A stretch of DNA of 41,867 nucleotides from UBA5109 sp964606735 (GCA_964606735.1 CAZSHI010000020.1:1-41867); one strand, 5' to 3'; shown: positions 32,848 to 41,594, counted from the first letter of the stretch. The notes: a model not told the origin generated them from the letters alone. Made by a program: numbers and translations.

Positions 32848-34134
32848 TTAAGGCATAAAGGCCTGCGCATCCAGCCCTTCTTCTTTGAGCAGGCGCTCGA
32901 AATCCTGTTTCGGCAGGCGCAGTGACAGACACATATGCCCCTGCTCATCGAGTGACTCATGCTTGACGGCGCCCTGACGGTAAAGTCTGGCTCGCAGGCG
33001 TCCATTTTGCGGAGGCAGGTGTAGCTCTGGTTCGATAAAATCTTCACCGAGCAATTCGCTTATCGCCTGCAAGAGATTGTCCACACCATCGCCATTTAGT
33101 GCAGAGACCCAGACTCGCCAGGGGCGGCCCTGTTCATCACGTTCAAGAGTCGGCACTTCCTGTCCCAGCAGGTCGGCCTTGTTATAAACCAGCAGGACGG
33201 GAATCCCACTGGCGCCGATTTCATGCAGCACATGCTCGACCTCTTTTTGCAGGATGAAACGCTGCTCATTGTGACAATCCACTACATGCAAAAGCAGACT
33301 CGCCTGGGTGGTTTCTTCCAGGGTGGCGCGAAAGGCATCGACCAGTTGGTGGGGAAGGTCACGAATAAAACCGACGGTATCGGCCAGAATTGCGGCACCC
33401 ATATCCGGTAGTTGGATTTTACGAAGGGTCGAGTCCAGTGTGGCGAAGAGCTGGTCCGCAGCATATATATTTTCGTGGGTCAGGCGATTGAACAGTGATG
33501 ACTTGCCGGCATTGGTATATCCGACCAGCGATACTGTTGGAACTTCAGCACGTTTGCGTGCCTTGCGCCCCTGCTCACGTTGCCGGCGAACTTTATCAAG
33601 ACTCTTGTTGATTGACTTGATGCGTTCTCCAATCAGGCGTTGGTCTATTTCCAGCTGGGTTTCACCTACACCCCTGAGGCCGATACCGCCTTTTTGACGG
33701 TCAAGGTGGGTCCACCCTCTGACCAGACGAGTGCGGGTATGGTGCAGTTGTGCCAGTTCGACCTGTAACTTGCCCTCATAGGAGCGGGCACGCTGCGCGA
33801 AAATATCCAGAATCAGTCCTGTACGATCCAGCACCCTGCAGTGCAGGGCTTTTTCCAGATTGCGCTCCTGGCTGGGGCTTAGCGAATGGTTGAAAAGTAC
33901 CACTTCAGCCTCATGCGAGAGCACCAGGCTTTTTATTTCTTCCAGCTTGCCGCTACCAACAAAAAAGCGTGGATTGATTTGCTGCGGAGAGCCGCCGACC
34001 ATGGCAACCGGGCAGGCGCCTGCTGAGATGGCCAGTTCTTCAAATTCTTTGGGATCGCCTGCATCTTCAGCGGTATAAAAATCCAGGTGGATAAGGATTG
34101 CAAGTTCACCACTATCTGGACGTTCAAAGAACAC
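32848..34134 (-). CDS. hflX: GTPase HflX
   Basis: A 428-residue ribosome-associated GTPase that splits stalled 70S ribosomes after stress. An N-terminal HflX domain (FVGSGKLEEIKSLV, VVLFNHSLSPSQERNLEK) and a Gly-rich helix GGIGLRGVGETQLEIDQR precede the G domain with GYTNAGKSSLFNRL (G1), DTVGFIRDLPHQLVDAFRATLEE (G3) and NKADL (G4). Length is the E. coli size. It starts 16 bp after hfq, so the two are one operon, the usual gammaproteobacterial arrangement. Confidence 0.97.
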   Translation of the reverse strand: MFFERPDSGELAILIHLDFYTAEDAGDPKEFEELAISAGACPVAMVGGSPQQINPRFFVGSGKLEEIKSLVLSHEAEVVLFNHSLSPSQERNLEKALHCRVLDRTGLILDIFAQRARSYEGKLQVELAQLHHTRTRLVRGWTHLDRQKGGIGLRGVGETQLEIDQRLIGERIKSINKSLDKVRRQREQGRKARKRAEVPTVSLVGYTNAGKSSLFNRLTHENIYAADQLFATLDSTLRKIQLPDMGAAILADTVGFIRDLPHQLVDAFRATLEETTQASLLLHVVDCHNEQRFILQKEVEHVLHEIGASGIPVLLVYNKADLLGQEVPTLERDEQGRPWRVWVSALNGDGVDNLLQAISELLGEDFIEPELHLPPQNGRLRARLYRQGAVKHESLDEQGHMCLSLRLPKQDFERLLKEEGLDAQAFMP

Positions 34135-34150
34135 AGGGTTTCAATCAGGC

Positions 34151-34414
34151 TTAGATACTGTTGCCCGGTTCAATACTTCCTGAATCAGAACCGTCCTGCA
34201 TGGGGATGCGGATAGGGCGGTTCGGCACAACGGTGGAAATGGCATGCTTGTAGACCATTTGATTGACGGTATTTTTCAAGACAATGACGAACTGATCAAA
34301 GGATTCGATCTGGCCTTGAAGTTTAATACCGCTGACCAGGTAGATGGCCACGGGAACCTTCTCCTTGCGCAGGGTATTCAAAAAAGGGTCCTGTAATGAT
34401 TGCCCTTTGGACAT
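34151..34414 (-). CDS. hfq: RNA chaperone Hfq
   Basis: An 87-residue Sm-like protein whose hexamer pairs small RNAs with mRNAs. Sm1 is LQDPFLNTLRKEKVPVAIYLV, with GIKLQGQIESFDQFVIVL, and Sm2 ends KHAISTVVPNRP; the Lys-His of YKHA (Sm2) and Gln8 proximal-face residue are kept. The C-terminal tail is short and acidic. GGAG seven bases before ATG. A candidate promoter (TATAAT on the minus strand) sits about 53 bp upstream, as expected for separate hfq transcription. Confidence 0.98.
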   Translation of the reverse strand: MSKGQSLQDPFLNTLRKEKVPVAIYLVSGIKLQGQIESFDQFVIVLKNTVNQMVYKHAISTVVPNRPIRIPMQDGSDSGSIEPGNSI

Positions 34415-34466
34415 GAGGGTCTCCTGTTCTTAAGCAGATATATCGGGTCTATTATTCTCGGTGGCT

Positions 34467-34472
34467 ATTATA
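34467..34472 (-). promoter_or_regulatory. Candidate hfq promoter -10
   Basis: A perfect TATAAT on the minus strand lies in the 84-bp miaA-hfq gap, about 53 bases before the hfq ATG. The -35 at a 17-bp spacing is poor, so this is suggestive only. Confidence 0.35.
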
Positions 34473-34498
34473 GAACTTTCGCCGAGGCAGCTACCACT

Positions 34499-35443
34499 TT
34501 AAATGAGGTCAGTCTTCATCAAATTCAAGCAATGGCTCACAATTTGTGGCATTTCGCTATCAAGTTGCACTAAATCGGGCCAGCTCCGCAGCCAGGTCAG
34601 TTGTCGCTTGGCCAACTGTCGGGTAGCAACCAGTGCCCGGTGCTGCATCTGTGCATAGTCAGCAGTGCCGTCCAGATAATCCCAGATTTGGCGATAGCCT
34701 ACCGAGCGGATTGCCGGCAGGCTCGGGTTCAGGTCACCGCGCTCATAAAGGCTTTTAACCTCATCCACAAAGCCCTGCGCCAACATCTCACTGAGCCGGC
34801 TGGCAATTCGTTCATGCAGCAATGCGCGCTCCGGTGGAAAGATGGCAAGGAATGTCAGCGTAAAAGGCAGTGATGCTTCCCCGCTATCCTCGGCATGAAA
34901 GGTGCTCAAGGGCTTGCCGCTGATCTCAAAGACTTCCAGAGCGCGTTGTAAACGCTGAGGGTCATTAGGATGGATACGGTGTGCTGATACAGGATCGACT
35001 TCTGCCAGCCGTTGATGTACTGCTTGCCAGCCCTCCCGCTTGGCAAGCGCCAGGATATTTTCACGTACCTCCTCATCGGCTGCGGGCATTGGCGCCAGTC
35101 CATCACGCAGCGCCTTGAAATACAGCATGGTACCGCCGACCAGCAAGGGGACCCGGTTTTGTGAGTGAATGTCAGCGATTTCACGCAAGGCATCCTGGCG
35201 GAAATCGGCGGCAGAATAACTCTCTGCAGGGTCACGGATATCTATCAACCGATGCGGGGCGATAGCCAGAGTGGCGGCATCGGCCTTGCCGGAGCCGATA
35301 TCAAGACCCCGGTAGACCTGAGCGGAATCGACACTGACAAGTTCGAAGGGGCCGCGTTGCACCAGCTCAATCGCAAGTTGTGTTTTGCCGGATGCAGTTG
35401 GGCCCATCAGGCAATAGACAGGAGGACGTTTGGCTCTATTCAC
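34499..35443 (-). CDS. miaA: tRNA dimethylallyltransferase
   Basis: A 314-residue enzyme that adds a dimethylallyl group to A37 of tRNAs reading UNN codons. The P-loop GPTASGKTQLAIEL is followed by VSVDSAQVYRGLDIGSGK, the DxxDP-type DIRDPAESYSAADF, a GGTMLYFKAL substrate loop and the C-terminal RQLAKRQLTWLRSW zinc-free RNA-binding end. The start is a GTG at 35443 preceded by only weak ribosome-binding sequence; an overlapping ATG-TGA is immediately before it. It sits upstream of hfq as in E. coli, and is divergent from murI. Confidence 0.97.
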   Translation of the reverse strand: MNRAKRPPVYCLMGPTASGKTQLAIELVQRGPFELVSVDSAQVYRGLDIGSGKADAATLAIAPHRLIDIRDPAESYSAADFRQDALREIADIHSQNRVPLLVGGTMLYFKALRDGLAPMPAADEEVRENILALAKREGWQAVHQRLAEVDPVSAHRIHPNDPQRLQRALEVFEISGKPLSTFHAEDSGEASLPFTLTFLAIFPPERALLHERIASRLSEMLAQGFVDEVKSLYERGDLNPSLPAIRSVGYRQIWDYLDGTADYAQMQHRALVATRQLAKRQLTWLRSWPDLVQLDSEMPQIVSHCLNLMKTDLI

Positions 35444-35550
35444 ATTGATTACTTTATTACCGCCCGGTTCACTTTATTTCTCGGCAAGCATTGAGAGGCT
35501 CGTTCTTTTTGCAGCGATAGCCGCTTGTCGTGTTACTGATCTTATCAGAC

Positions 35551-35556
35551 ATTATA
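35551..35556 (-). promoter_or_regulatory. Candidate miaA promoter -10
   Basis: A TATAAT on the minus strand lies 108 bases before the miaA GTG, in the 230-bp miaA-murI divergent region. A CTGAT/ATCAG inverted repeat (35536-35540 and 35544-35548) lies just downstream of it, near the expected transcription start. The -35 is weak. Confidence 0.35.
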
Positions 35557-35673
35557 GCCTGTCCTCCGAATGATGAGTTGCTCTCGAAATGCTTCAGGCA
35601 ATTAGCATGAACAGCACCTCACTATTCGCAGAAATACGTTACAATCATTTTCTTTTCAGCTGACTGTCCATTC

Positions 35674-36483
35674 ATGCCCTCAGACGCTCCCATAGGTGTA
35701 ATAGATTCCGGCGCCGGCGGCTTGTCAGTATTGAAAAAAATACGTGAGATCATGCCCAACGAAGAGCTTATCTATGTAGCGGACTCCTGGTTTGCCCCGT
35801 ATGGGGAGAAAAGCCAGGAAGATATTCGACATCGCTGTTTTGAAAACATGGGCTTCTTTCAGTTGCAGAATATCAAGGCGCTGGTGCTGGCCTGCAACAC
35901 AGCAACTGCTGCAGCCATCAAGGAACTGCGAGCGGCTTATGAGCTACCCATAATCGGCATGGAGCCGGCTCTCAAGCCGGCCTCTGATTTGACGCGCACG
36001 GGTGTTATTGGGGTGCTTGCAACCACGGGCACTCTCGACAGTGAAAAGTACATGGATCTGCATTCCCTGTATCGGGAAAAGGTGAAGATCATTACCCGGG
36101 CCTGTCCAGGACTGGCCCGAGAGATCGAAAAGCTGAATCCGGACCGGCTTGAAATCATCAAGCTAGTCACCGAATACACCGAAGAGTTCCTCGATGAGGG
36201 GGGTGACACGCTGGTATTGGGCTGTACCCATTACGCGTTGATCACTGACATCATACGTGAGATTGTGGGTCCCGACGTCGTCATAGTCGATACCGGGATG
36301 GCAGTTGCCAAGGAGTTGCGCCGACGCCTACTGGAAACGGATCTCATGTCGGACCATCTCAAGCGCGCGAGGCTCAGTTTTTTTACCAGCGGCAATGTCA
36401 AAGATCAGAAAGTGTTACTGTCCCATTACTGGGGTGAAGACATCGAGGTTTACCACTACCTCAATTTTATCCTGTCAGTTTGA
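35674..36483 (+). CDS. murI: Glutamate racemase
   Basis: A 269-residue cytosolic enzyme that makes D-glutamate for peptidoglycan. The two catalytic cysteines are Cys74 (LACNTATAAA) and Cys184 (LGCTHYAL), with the N-terminal GVIDSGAGGLSVL and the Asp-Ser pair. It is the only plus-strand gene between 26.8 kb and the right edge, lying between mutL (convergent, 10 bp gap) and miaA (divergent). In the usual gammaproteobacterial order mutL is followed directly by miaA, so this gene is an insertion in that order. A TACAAT -10-like hexamer at 35640 could start a short leader. Confidence 0.96.
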   Translation: MPSDAPIGVIDSGAGGLSVLKKIREIMPNEELIYVADSWFAPYGEKSQEDIRHRCFENMGFFQLQNIKALVLACNTATAAAIKELRAAYELPIIGMEPALKPASDLTRTGVIGVLATTGTLDSEKYMDLHSLYREKVKIITRACPGLAREIEKLNPDRLEIIKLVTEYTEEFLDEGGDTLVLGCTHYALITDIIREIVGPDVVIVDTGMAVAKELRRRLLETDLMSDHLKRARLSFFTSGNVKDQKVLLSHYWGEDIEVYHYLNFILSV

Positions 36484-36493
36484 AAAGGCCGGC

Positions 36494-38299
36494 TCACTGC
36501 CCGCGTAAAAACAATTTATCCAGTTCCGAAAGATTCTGCAGCACCCAGGTGGGGCGACCGTGATTGCACTGACCACTGCGTTCGGTGGCTTCCATGTCTC
36601 TTAAAAGGGCATTCATTTCAGCGATGGACAGTTGCCGGTTGGCACGTACCGAGGCATGGCAGGCCATGGTGCTGAGCATTTCATCACGATGAGCTTCCAG
36701 GCGATCACTGCTGCCATGTTCCAGCAGGTCGGACAGCACATCCCGGAGTAACTGTTCGGCATTGGCCCTGGCCAGAATACTGGGAACCTGACGCAGTGAA
36801 ATGGTCTCGGGTCCCTGGCGCTCGATTTCCAGACCCAGTTCGCGCAGGTACGCCTGATGTTCTTCTGCCAGGTCTGCTTCGCGTTCACTGACGGCAAGAC
36901 TGATCGGCACCAGCAGTGGCTGAACCTTGATGCCCTGGTCCTCAGTGGCGCTTTTCATGTGTTCATAGGTTATGCGTTCATGCGCGGCATGCATGTCAAC
37001 GATTATCAGGCCAAGTGCATTTTGCGCCAGGATATAGATGCCATGTAGTTGGGCAATGGCATAGCCGAGCGGGGGGATGTCATCCTGGCTTTGAGGCAGT
37101 GAACTTGTATCAGCATCCTGGCGAAAGCTGTCATAGGCAGCCAGCTGTTCTTGTATACGGGTCAGCGAAAAGTTGCCACGATCGCTACGCTCATGTGCTG
37201 AAAAATTAAAGCGGGATTGCTGTTGTGCAAATTCACCCTGCATAGCAGCGTCTTCTGCCGGGACAGCCGAAGCTGAACCTTGCATGTGATCTTCAGGACG
37301 AATGGCAGCCAGTGCCTTGTGCAGCACCGAGAATAAAAAGCCGTGTACTTCACGACTTTCACGGAAGCGCACTTCGTGCTTGGTCGGGTGGACATTGACA
37401 TCGACATCGCCTGGATCGAGTTCGAGAAACAGCACAAAGGCGGGATGCCGACCGTGAAACAGCACATCACGGTAGGCCTGTTTGATGGCGTGATTAACGA
37501 CTTTGTCGCGAATACTGCGCCCGTTCACATAAAAGTACTGCATGTCTGCCTGTGAGCGCGAAAAGGTTGGCAGGCTTACCCAGCCCCACAATTTCATGCC
37601 GTTGGCATCCATATCAATATAGACAGCGTTCTCAACAAAACTGCTGCCACAAATCTGTGCCACCCGACGCTGTTGTTGCTGTTCTGTCAGTGCCTTTTCA
37701 AATTTGTATATCTGACGCTGATTGTGTTGCAGGCTGATGGTGACATCAAAACGACTGAGCGCAAGCTGTTTGACAATATCATCGATACGCTTGTATTCGG
37801 TTTGTTCGGTGCGGAGAAATTTACGGCGTGCCGGTGTATTGAAAAACAGGTCACGTACTTCAACATTGGTGCCGACTGGATGGGCAGCAGGGCTGAGTTT
37901 GCTTTCCATGTCGGCCCCCTCCGTTTCCACCTTCCAGGCTTCACTGGCTGACTCAACCCGGGAAATCAATAATAGGCGCGAAACAGAAGCGATACTCGCC
38001 AGTGCTTCTCCACGAAAGCCCAGGCTGGCCACGTGTTCCAGGTCTTCCAGCTCGTAAATCTTGCTGGTGGCATGACGGCTCAGGGCCAGCGGTAGATCGT
38101 CTTTCAATATGCCCTGACCGTTATCGCGGATGCGAATCAGTTTTACGCCGCCCTGTTCCAGCTCAATTTCGATACGGTCGGCACCGGCATCCAGGCTGTT
38201 TTCCAGCAATTCCTTGACGACAGAGGCGGGTCGTTCAACGACTTCGCCGGCAGCAATCTGATTGCTCAGTCGCTGACTGAGTAGTTGTATTCGTGCCAT
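36494..38299 (-). CDS. mutL: DNA mismatch repair protein MutL
   Basis: A 601-residue GHKL ATPase with MutL C-terminal dimerisation domain. ATP-site motifs: ENSLDAG, DNGQGI, GFRGEALASI and NTPARRKFL. In the C-terminal domain the sequence DMHAAHERITYE starts at residue 435 and fits the DQHA(x)2E(x)4E endonuclease motif with Met in place of Gln; ACHASVRA and QCNHGRPT complete the metal site. The enzyme therefore nicks DNA itself, as in Pseudomonas, instead of activating MutH. amiB and tsaE lie upstream in the same direction. Confidence 0.97.
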   Translation of the reverse strand: MARIQLLSQRLSNQIAAGEVVERPASVVKELLENSLDAGADRIEIELEQGGVKLIRIRDNGQGILKDDLPLALSRHATSKIYELEDLEHVASLGFRGEALASIASVSRLLLISRVESASEAWKVETEGADMESKLSPAAHPVGTNVEVRDLFFNTPARRKFLRTEQTEYKRIDDIVKQLALSRFDVTISLQHNQRQIYKFEKALTEQQQQRRVAQICGSSFVENAVYIDMDANGMKLWGWVSLPTFSRSQADMQYFYVNGRSIRDKVVNHAIKQAYRDVLFHGRHPAFVLFLELDPGDVDVNVHPTKHEVRFRESREVHGFLFSVLHKALAAIRPEDHMQGSASAVPAEDAAMQGEFAQQQSRFNFSAHERSDRGNFSLTRIQEQLAAYDSFRQDADTSSLPQSQDDIPPLGYAIAQLHGIYILAQNALGLIIVDMHAAHERITYEHMKSATEDQGIKVQPLLVPISLAVSEREADLAEEHQAYLRELGLEIERQGPETISLRQVPSILARANAEQLLRDVLSDLLEHGSSDRLEAHRDEMLSTMACHASVRANRQLSIAEMNALLRDMEATERSGQCNHGRPTWVLQNLSELDKLFLRGQ

Positions 38300-38396
38300 G
38301 AGGCGATAGGAAACTGTTATTCAAACACGTGGTCCCGAGTTTGAGTGGCTTTGCGTGTGATTGCAAGGGGCTACTGCCCGTCGCTAATGGACAGAA

Positions 38397-39905
38397 TTAA
38401 CGGGAAGGAATGCGCAGAACCTGCCCAATGCGGATGGTGTCGTTTCTGAGCTGATTGCTCTCACGGATGCGCTGCATGGATATCCGGTAATCCTCGGCTA
38501 TTTGCGAAAGCGACTCGCCGCGACTGACGATATGCTCACGAAAGGAGACCTGGGCCAGAACCGGAATTGACAGGGCATTGGGGATGCTCAGTGTCTGGCC
38601 GACATAAATGACGGAGCCACTGATGTTATTGGCAGCCTTGAGATCGCTGAGTGATACATTAAAGCGCTCGGCTATGTCCGAGAGATTGTCGCCACGACTG
38701 ACGACATAGCTGCTGGGCGCACCACCATTGTTTTTGTGCCAGGCAACCAGAGTGCCGCGTGGTGGTGTTTCATAAAAATAAGAGGTTATGCCGCGGACCA
38801 CGGCCGTGGCAAACTGACGCTGGTAACTCGCAGAATTCAGGTTGCTGGCATCGGTCGGGTTGGTGATGTAGCCGGCTTCTATCAGCAGCGAGGGAATATC
38901 AGCCTGCTTCAGCACGACAAAGGCAGCCTGCTCCACATTGGTTCGACGCATACGGGTGACATTGCCCAGTGATTCGATGATTTTGTTGCCGGCTTCCAGG
39001 CTGGAAGCAATACTCGCAGTCATGGACAAATCCAGCAGCACCGATGCCAGCACTTCATCCTTGTCTGAGAGGCTGACGGAGCCGACGCCACCAATCAGGT
39101 CAGCACCGTTTTCCTTTTCTGCCAGGCGACGCGCCTGTTCACTGGTGGCTCCTCGCTGGGAGAGTGCATAGACGGTTGCTCCCTGCGCACGGGAACTGGT
39201 AAAGGCATCAGCATGAATGGCGATAAAAAAGTCGGCATTATGCTGATGGGCAATATTGGTACGACCACGTAGGTCAACGTAATAATCTCCATCTCGAATC
39301 ATCACCGGACGGTAGCCGGGCATTTGCCGCAGAATGCTTTCGATTTCCCGCGCGATAGCCAGTACCACACGTTTTTCCTGAACACCGCCAACCCCAATGG
39401 CGCCGGGGTCTTCTCCACCATGGCCGGCTGAAATGGCGACCACGATATCGCGCTGGCCGTTAGCCAGGTCTTCGGCAGAAGCGGTGACTACCCGCTCGCG
39501 TGGTGTGCCGGGGTTGGCATCATAGAGGTCAATGACCAGGCGATTGCCGTACTGATCATTCTCTGTCAGTAAAAAGGAGCGTGGCTGTACTTCGGTATTC
39601 AGGTCCAGCACTACCCGAGTGTCAGTGCCATTGCGGGCTGCTGAACGGATATTGCTGACCGGGGTATTGCTAAGATCCAGTGAGCCGAGACTGGTCTGCA
39701 AACTGATGTTGCTGATGTCGATGACCAGGCGGCGGGGGTTATCCAGGCTGAAAACCTGATGTTCGACCTGCTCACTCAGGTCGAAGACCAGCCTTGTGTA
39801 ATCCGGTGCCCGGTAGGAGCGCACGCCTTCAATCACGGCAGACTGTGCCGTTGCGCTGACAAACAAGCACAAAAGCACCGTAAATAATCGCAGAGGCAGG
39901 CCCAT
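38397..39905 (-). CDS. amiB: N-acetylmuramoyl-L-alanine amidase with AMIN and LysM domains
   Basis: A 502-residue periplasmic cell-separation amidase. Signal peptide (LRLFTVLLCLFVSATAQSA), an N-terminal AMIN domain (about 25-130, RLVFDLSEQVEHQVFSLDN), an Amidase_3 domain (about 155-385) with zinc ligands in SAGHGGEDPGAIG, GVQEKRVVLAI and ADIPSLLIEAGYITNP, and two C-terminal LysM motifs (SYVVSRGDNLSDIAERFNV and EHIVSRGESLSQIAEDYRI). It cleaves septal peptidoglycan. It follows tsaE and precedes mutL on the same strand. Confidence 0.97.
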   Translation of the reverse strand: MGLPLRLFTVLLCLFVSATAQSAVIEGVRSYRAPDYTRLVFDLSEQVEHQVFSLDNPRRLVIDISNISLQTSLGSLDLSNTPVSNIRSAARNGTDTRVVLDLNTEVQPRSFLLTENDQYGNRLVIDLYDANPGTPRERVVTASAEDLANGQRDIVVAISAGHGGEDPGAIGVGGVQEKRVVLAIAREIESILRQMPGYRPVMIRDGDYYVDLRGRTNIAHQHNADFFIAIHADAFTSSRAQGATVYALSQRGATSEQARRLAEKENGADLIGGVGSVSLSDKDEVLASVLLDLSMTASIASSLEAGNKIIESLGNVTRMRRTNVEQAAFVVLKQADIPSLLIEAGYITNPTDASNLNSASYQRQFATAVVRGITSYFYETPPRGTLVAWHKNNGGAPSSYVVSRGDNLSDIAERFNVSLSDLKAANNISGSVIYVGQTLSIPNALSIPVLAQVSFREHIVSRGESLSQIAEDYRISMQRIRESNQLRNDTIRIGQVLRIPSR

Positions 39906-39989
39906 GGCTTCGGTATCTCTCAGCCTTTAAAAGAGTAATAAATACAAAGATTACATATATTTACAGGGATAATCTAGTATTTTTCTAGA

Positions 39990-40457
39990 TTAATTGGTGC
40001 TTTCTTCGTCCAGCTTTATCGCCAGTTTGTCGCCGTAGGGGCTGTGTGATTGCCAGCTGAGCTTTCGACCCGGGGGAGACAGGTTTAATTGCAGGCTCAA
40101 ATCAGCGACAGGCAGAAAGGACTTTCCTTTTTCCGGCCATTCGATCAAACACAGGGTGTTAGCATCCAGGTAGTCACGAAACCCAAGGAATTCCAGCTCT
40201 TCCGGGTCACTCAGGCGGTACAGGTCGAAGTGCATGATGTGTCGTTCGCCCAACTCATAGGGCTCAACCAGGGTATAGGTTGGACTCTTCACAGCGCCCT
40301 TGTGGCCTAGTGCCTGCATGAAGCCTCTTACCAGCGTGGTTTTACCGGCTCCCAGCTGCCCGCTAAGCGTGATCAGGCCATGATTTTCCACGACGTCGGC
40401 AAGTCTGGCGCCAAATGCTTCTGTTGCGGCTTCATCCGCTAGGTATCGCTCTTTCAC
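39990..40457 (-). CDS. tsaE: tRNA threonylcarbamoyladenosine biosynthesis ATPase TsaE
   Basis: A 155-residue P-loop ATPase that works with TsaB, TsaC and TsaD to make t6A37 in tRNAs reading ANN codons. Walker A is SGQLGAGKTTLVRGF and the second signature is HFDLYRLSDPEELEFLGF. Starts at GTG, overlapping the nnrD stop by four bases (GTGA), which indicates coupled translation. nnrD-tsaE-amiB-mutL is the conserved gene order. Confidence 0.95.
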   Translation of the reverse strand: MKERYLADEAATEAFGARLADVVENHGLITLSGQLGAGKTTLVRGFMQALGHKGAVKSPTYTLVEPYELGERHIMHFDLYRLSDPEELEFLGFRDYLDANTLCLIEWPEKGKSFLPVADLSLQLNLSPPGRKLSWQSHSPYGDKLAIKLDEESTN

Positions 40458-41302
40458 CGCTCGTTTACCAGTCGATGAATATGCGACAAAAGATCGCTGG
40501 CCAGCATGCCACGTTCGCCATTGATATCCGCTTCGAGATCGGCGCTCAGGCTGTGGATGCAGACACCAAGACGGGCGCTGTCAATCAGCGAAAAACCCTG
40601 GGCAAGCAAGCCGCCAAGGACGCCGCTCAATAAATCGCCCATACCGCCGGAGCCCATGCCGGGGTTGCCATGCTTACAGATATCCAGCTGGACGCGGTCA
40701 TGGAGGCGCGAGGCAATGAGCGTGCCGGCCCCCTTGAGGACAATCACGCCACCAAATTTCTCCAACAGTTCGAGGCAGGCTTGTTCGCGCGCTTCCTGGA
40801 TATCCGTAACGCTACAGTTGAGCAGACGTGCAGCCTCGCCGGGGTGAGGTGTCATGATGTGATTCAGCGGCAGGGGAGCGTCAATGCGATCCTGACTGAT
40901 CAGATTGAGCGCGTCGGCATCCAGCACAATCGGGTGATCCACACCAAAAGCGGCTTTCAGGCATTCTGCCGACCAGGATGACTGCCCGAGCCCGGGACCG
41001 GCAACAATGACAGTCGAGGCATTGATCTGAACTTTCAGTTCTGCGGTATTGTTGATGCCTTTGACCATCAGCTCGGGGCAGCGTGAGACAATAGCCGGTC
41101 CATGTTCTGGCCGCGTGGCAACAGAGATCAGACCAGCACCGCTTCGCGCTGCTGCTTCCGCAGCAATCAAAGGCGCCCCGCCAAAACCATGGTCGCCACC
41201 GATGACCAGCACGTGGCCATTATCTCCTTTATGTGAGTGCTCACTACGTTTAAAGAGCAGGTGCTTAATCGCATTGTATTGTAAAGGTCTGGCCGTGCTC
41301 AT
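40454..41302 (-). CDS. nnrD: ADP-dependent NAD(P)H-hydrate dehydratase, without the epimerase domain
   Basis: A 282-residue ribokinase-fold enzyme that repairs the S-form of hydrated NAD(P)H. Motifs: KGDNGHVLVIGGDHGFGGAP, AGPGLGQSSWS, VLDADALNLI, MTPHPGEAARLL and GMGSGGMGDLLSGVLGG. In E. coli the same gene encodes an N-terminal epimerase (NnrE) followed by this domain; here only the dehydratase remains and the residue before it, MSTARPLQYN, is a complete start. ATG 41302 has AGGA eight bases upstream. It overlaps tsaE by four bases. A 39-nt hairpin lies upstream of it. Confidence 0.93.
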   Translation of the reverse strand: MSTARPLQYNAIKHLLFKRSEHSHKGDNGHVLVIGGDHGFGGAPLIAAEAAARSGAGLISVATRPEHGPAIVSRCPELMVKGINNTAELKVQINASTVIVAGPGLGQSSWSAECLKAAFGVDHPIVLDADALNLISQDRIDAPLPLNHIMTPHPGEAARLLNCSVTDIQEAREQACLELLEKFGGVIVLKGAGTLIASRLHDRVQLDICKHGNPGMGSGGMGDLLSGVLGGLLAQGFSLIDSARLGVCIHSLSADLEADINGERGMLASDLLSHIHRLVNER

Positions 41303-41326
41303 TCGATATTTCCTGCACTGCATACA

Positions 41327-41365
41327 TTAATCCCGGCAGTGTAGAGCATCTACAGCCGGGATTAA
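41327..41365 (-). terminator. 39-nt near-perfect hairpin between the SutA-like gene and nnrD
   Basis: TTAATCCCGGC (41327-41337) and GCCGGGATTAA (41355-41365) are perfect complements of 11 bp; inside them TGTAGA (41340-41345) and TCTACA (41349-41354) pair around GCA, with only a two-base bulge (AG) between the stems. It starts 25 bases after the upstream gene's stop in minus-strand direction and ends about 25 bases before nnrD. It could end the upstream transcript, set its 3' end or attenuate nnrD. There is no T-run after it, so the terminator label is a guess. Confidence 0.5.
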
Positions 41366-41390
41366 AAGTCTGGATATGAATCTGGGGTGT

Positions 41391-41594
41391 TTAGTTGGTC
41401 TGGTGGCGCTTGCCGAGGGTGATATGTCGTGGGCCTGAAGTCTGGACCTGGCCACTCACGCCGCTGGGAATTTCCTGGATTTTTCCACCTGAAGCTAAAA
41501 AGGCTGCGGTTTGTTCTTCAATACTGAGTGAATCTGTACCGTCGTTGTGTTCGTCTACTTTCTTGATCGTTGTTTTTTTCTTCGTGTTAGCCAT
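41391..41594 (-). CDS. Small SutA-like protein
   Basis: A 67-residue hydrophilic protein. The N-terminus is Lys-rich (MANTKKKTTIKKVDEHND), then SLSIEEQTAAFLASGGKIQEIPSGVSGQ, and the end is GPRHITLGKRHQTN. The FLASGGKIQEIPSGVSG segment resembles the conserved C-terminal part of Pseudomonas SutA, an RNA-polymerase-binding regulator active in slow growth, and of similar small gammaproteobacterial proteins; the acidic N-terminus of SutA is absent, so I treat the name as tentative. AAGGA is six bases before the ATG and a TATAAT lies 45 bases upstream. Transcription continues toward nnrD past a long hairpin. Confidence 0.6.
   Translation of the reverse strand: MANTKKKTTIKKVDEHNDGTDSLSIEEQTAAFLASGGKIQEIPSGVSGQVQTSGPRHITLGKRHQTN

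Noticed and set aside
35640..35645. TACAAT as a murI promoter
   Set aside because: Good -10-like hexamer but no supporting -35; kept as a comment in the murI entry only.
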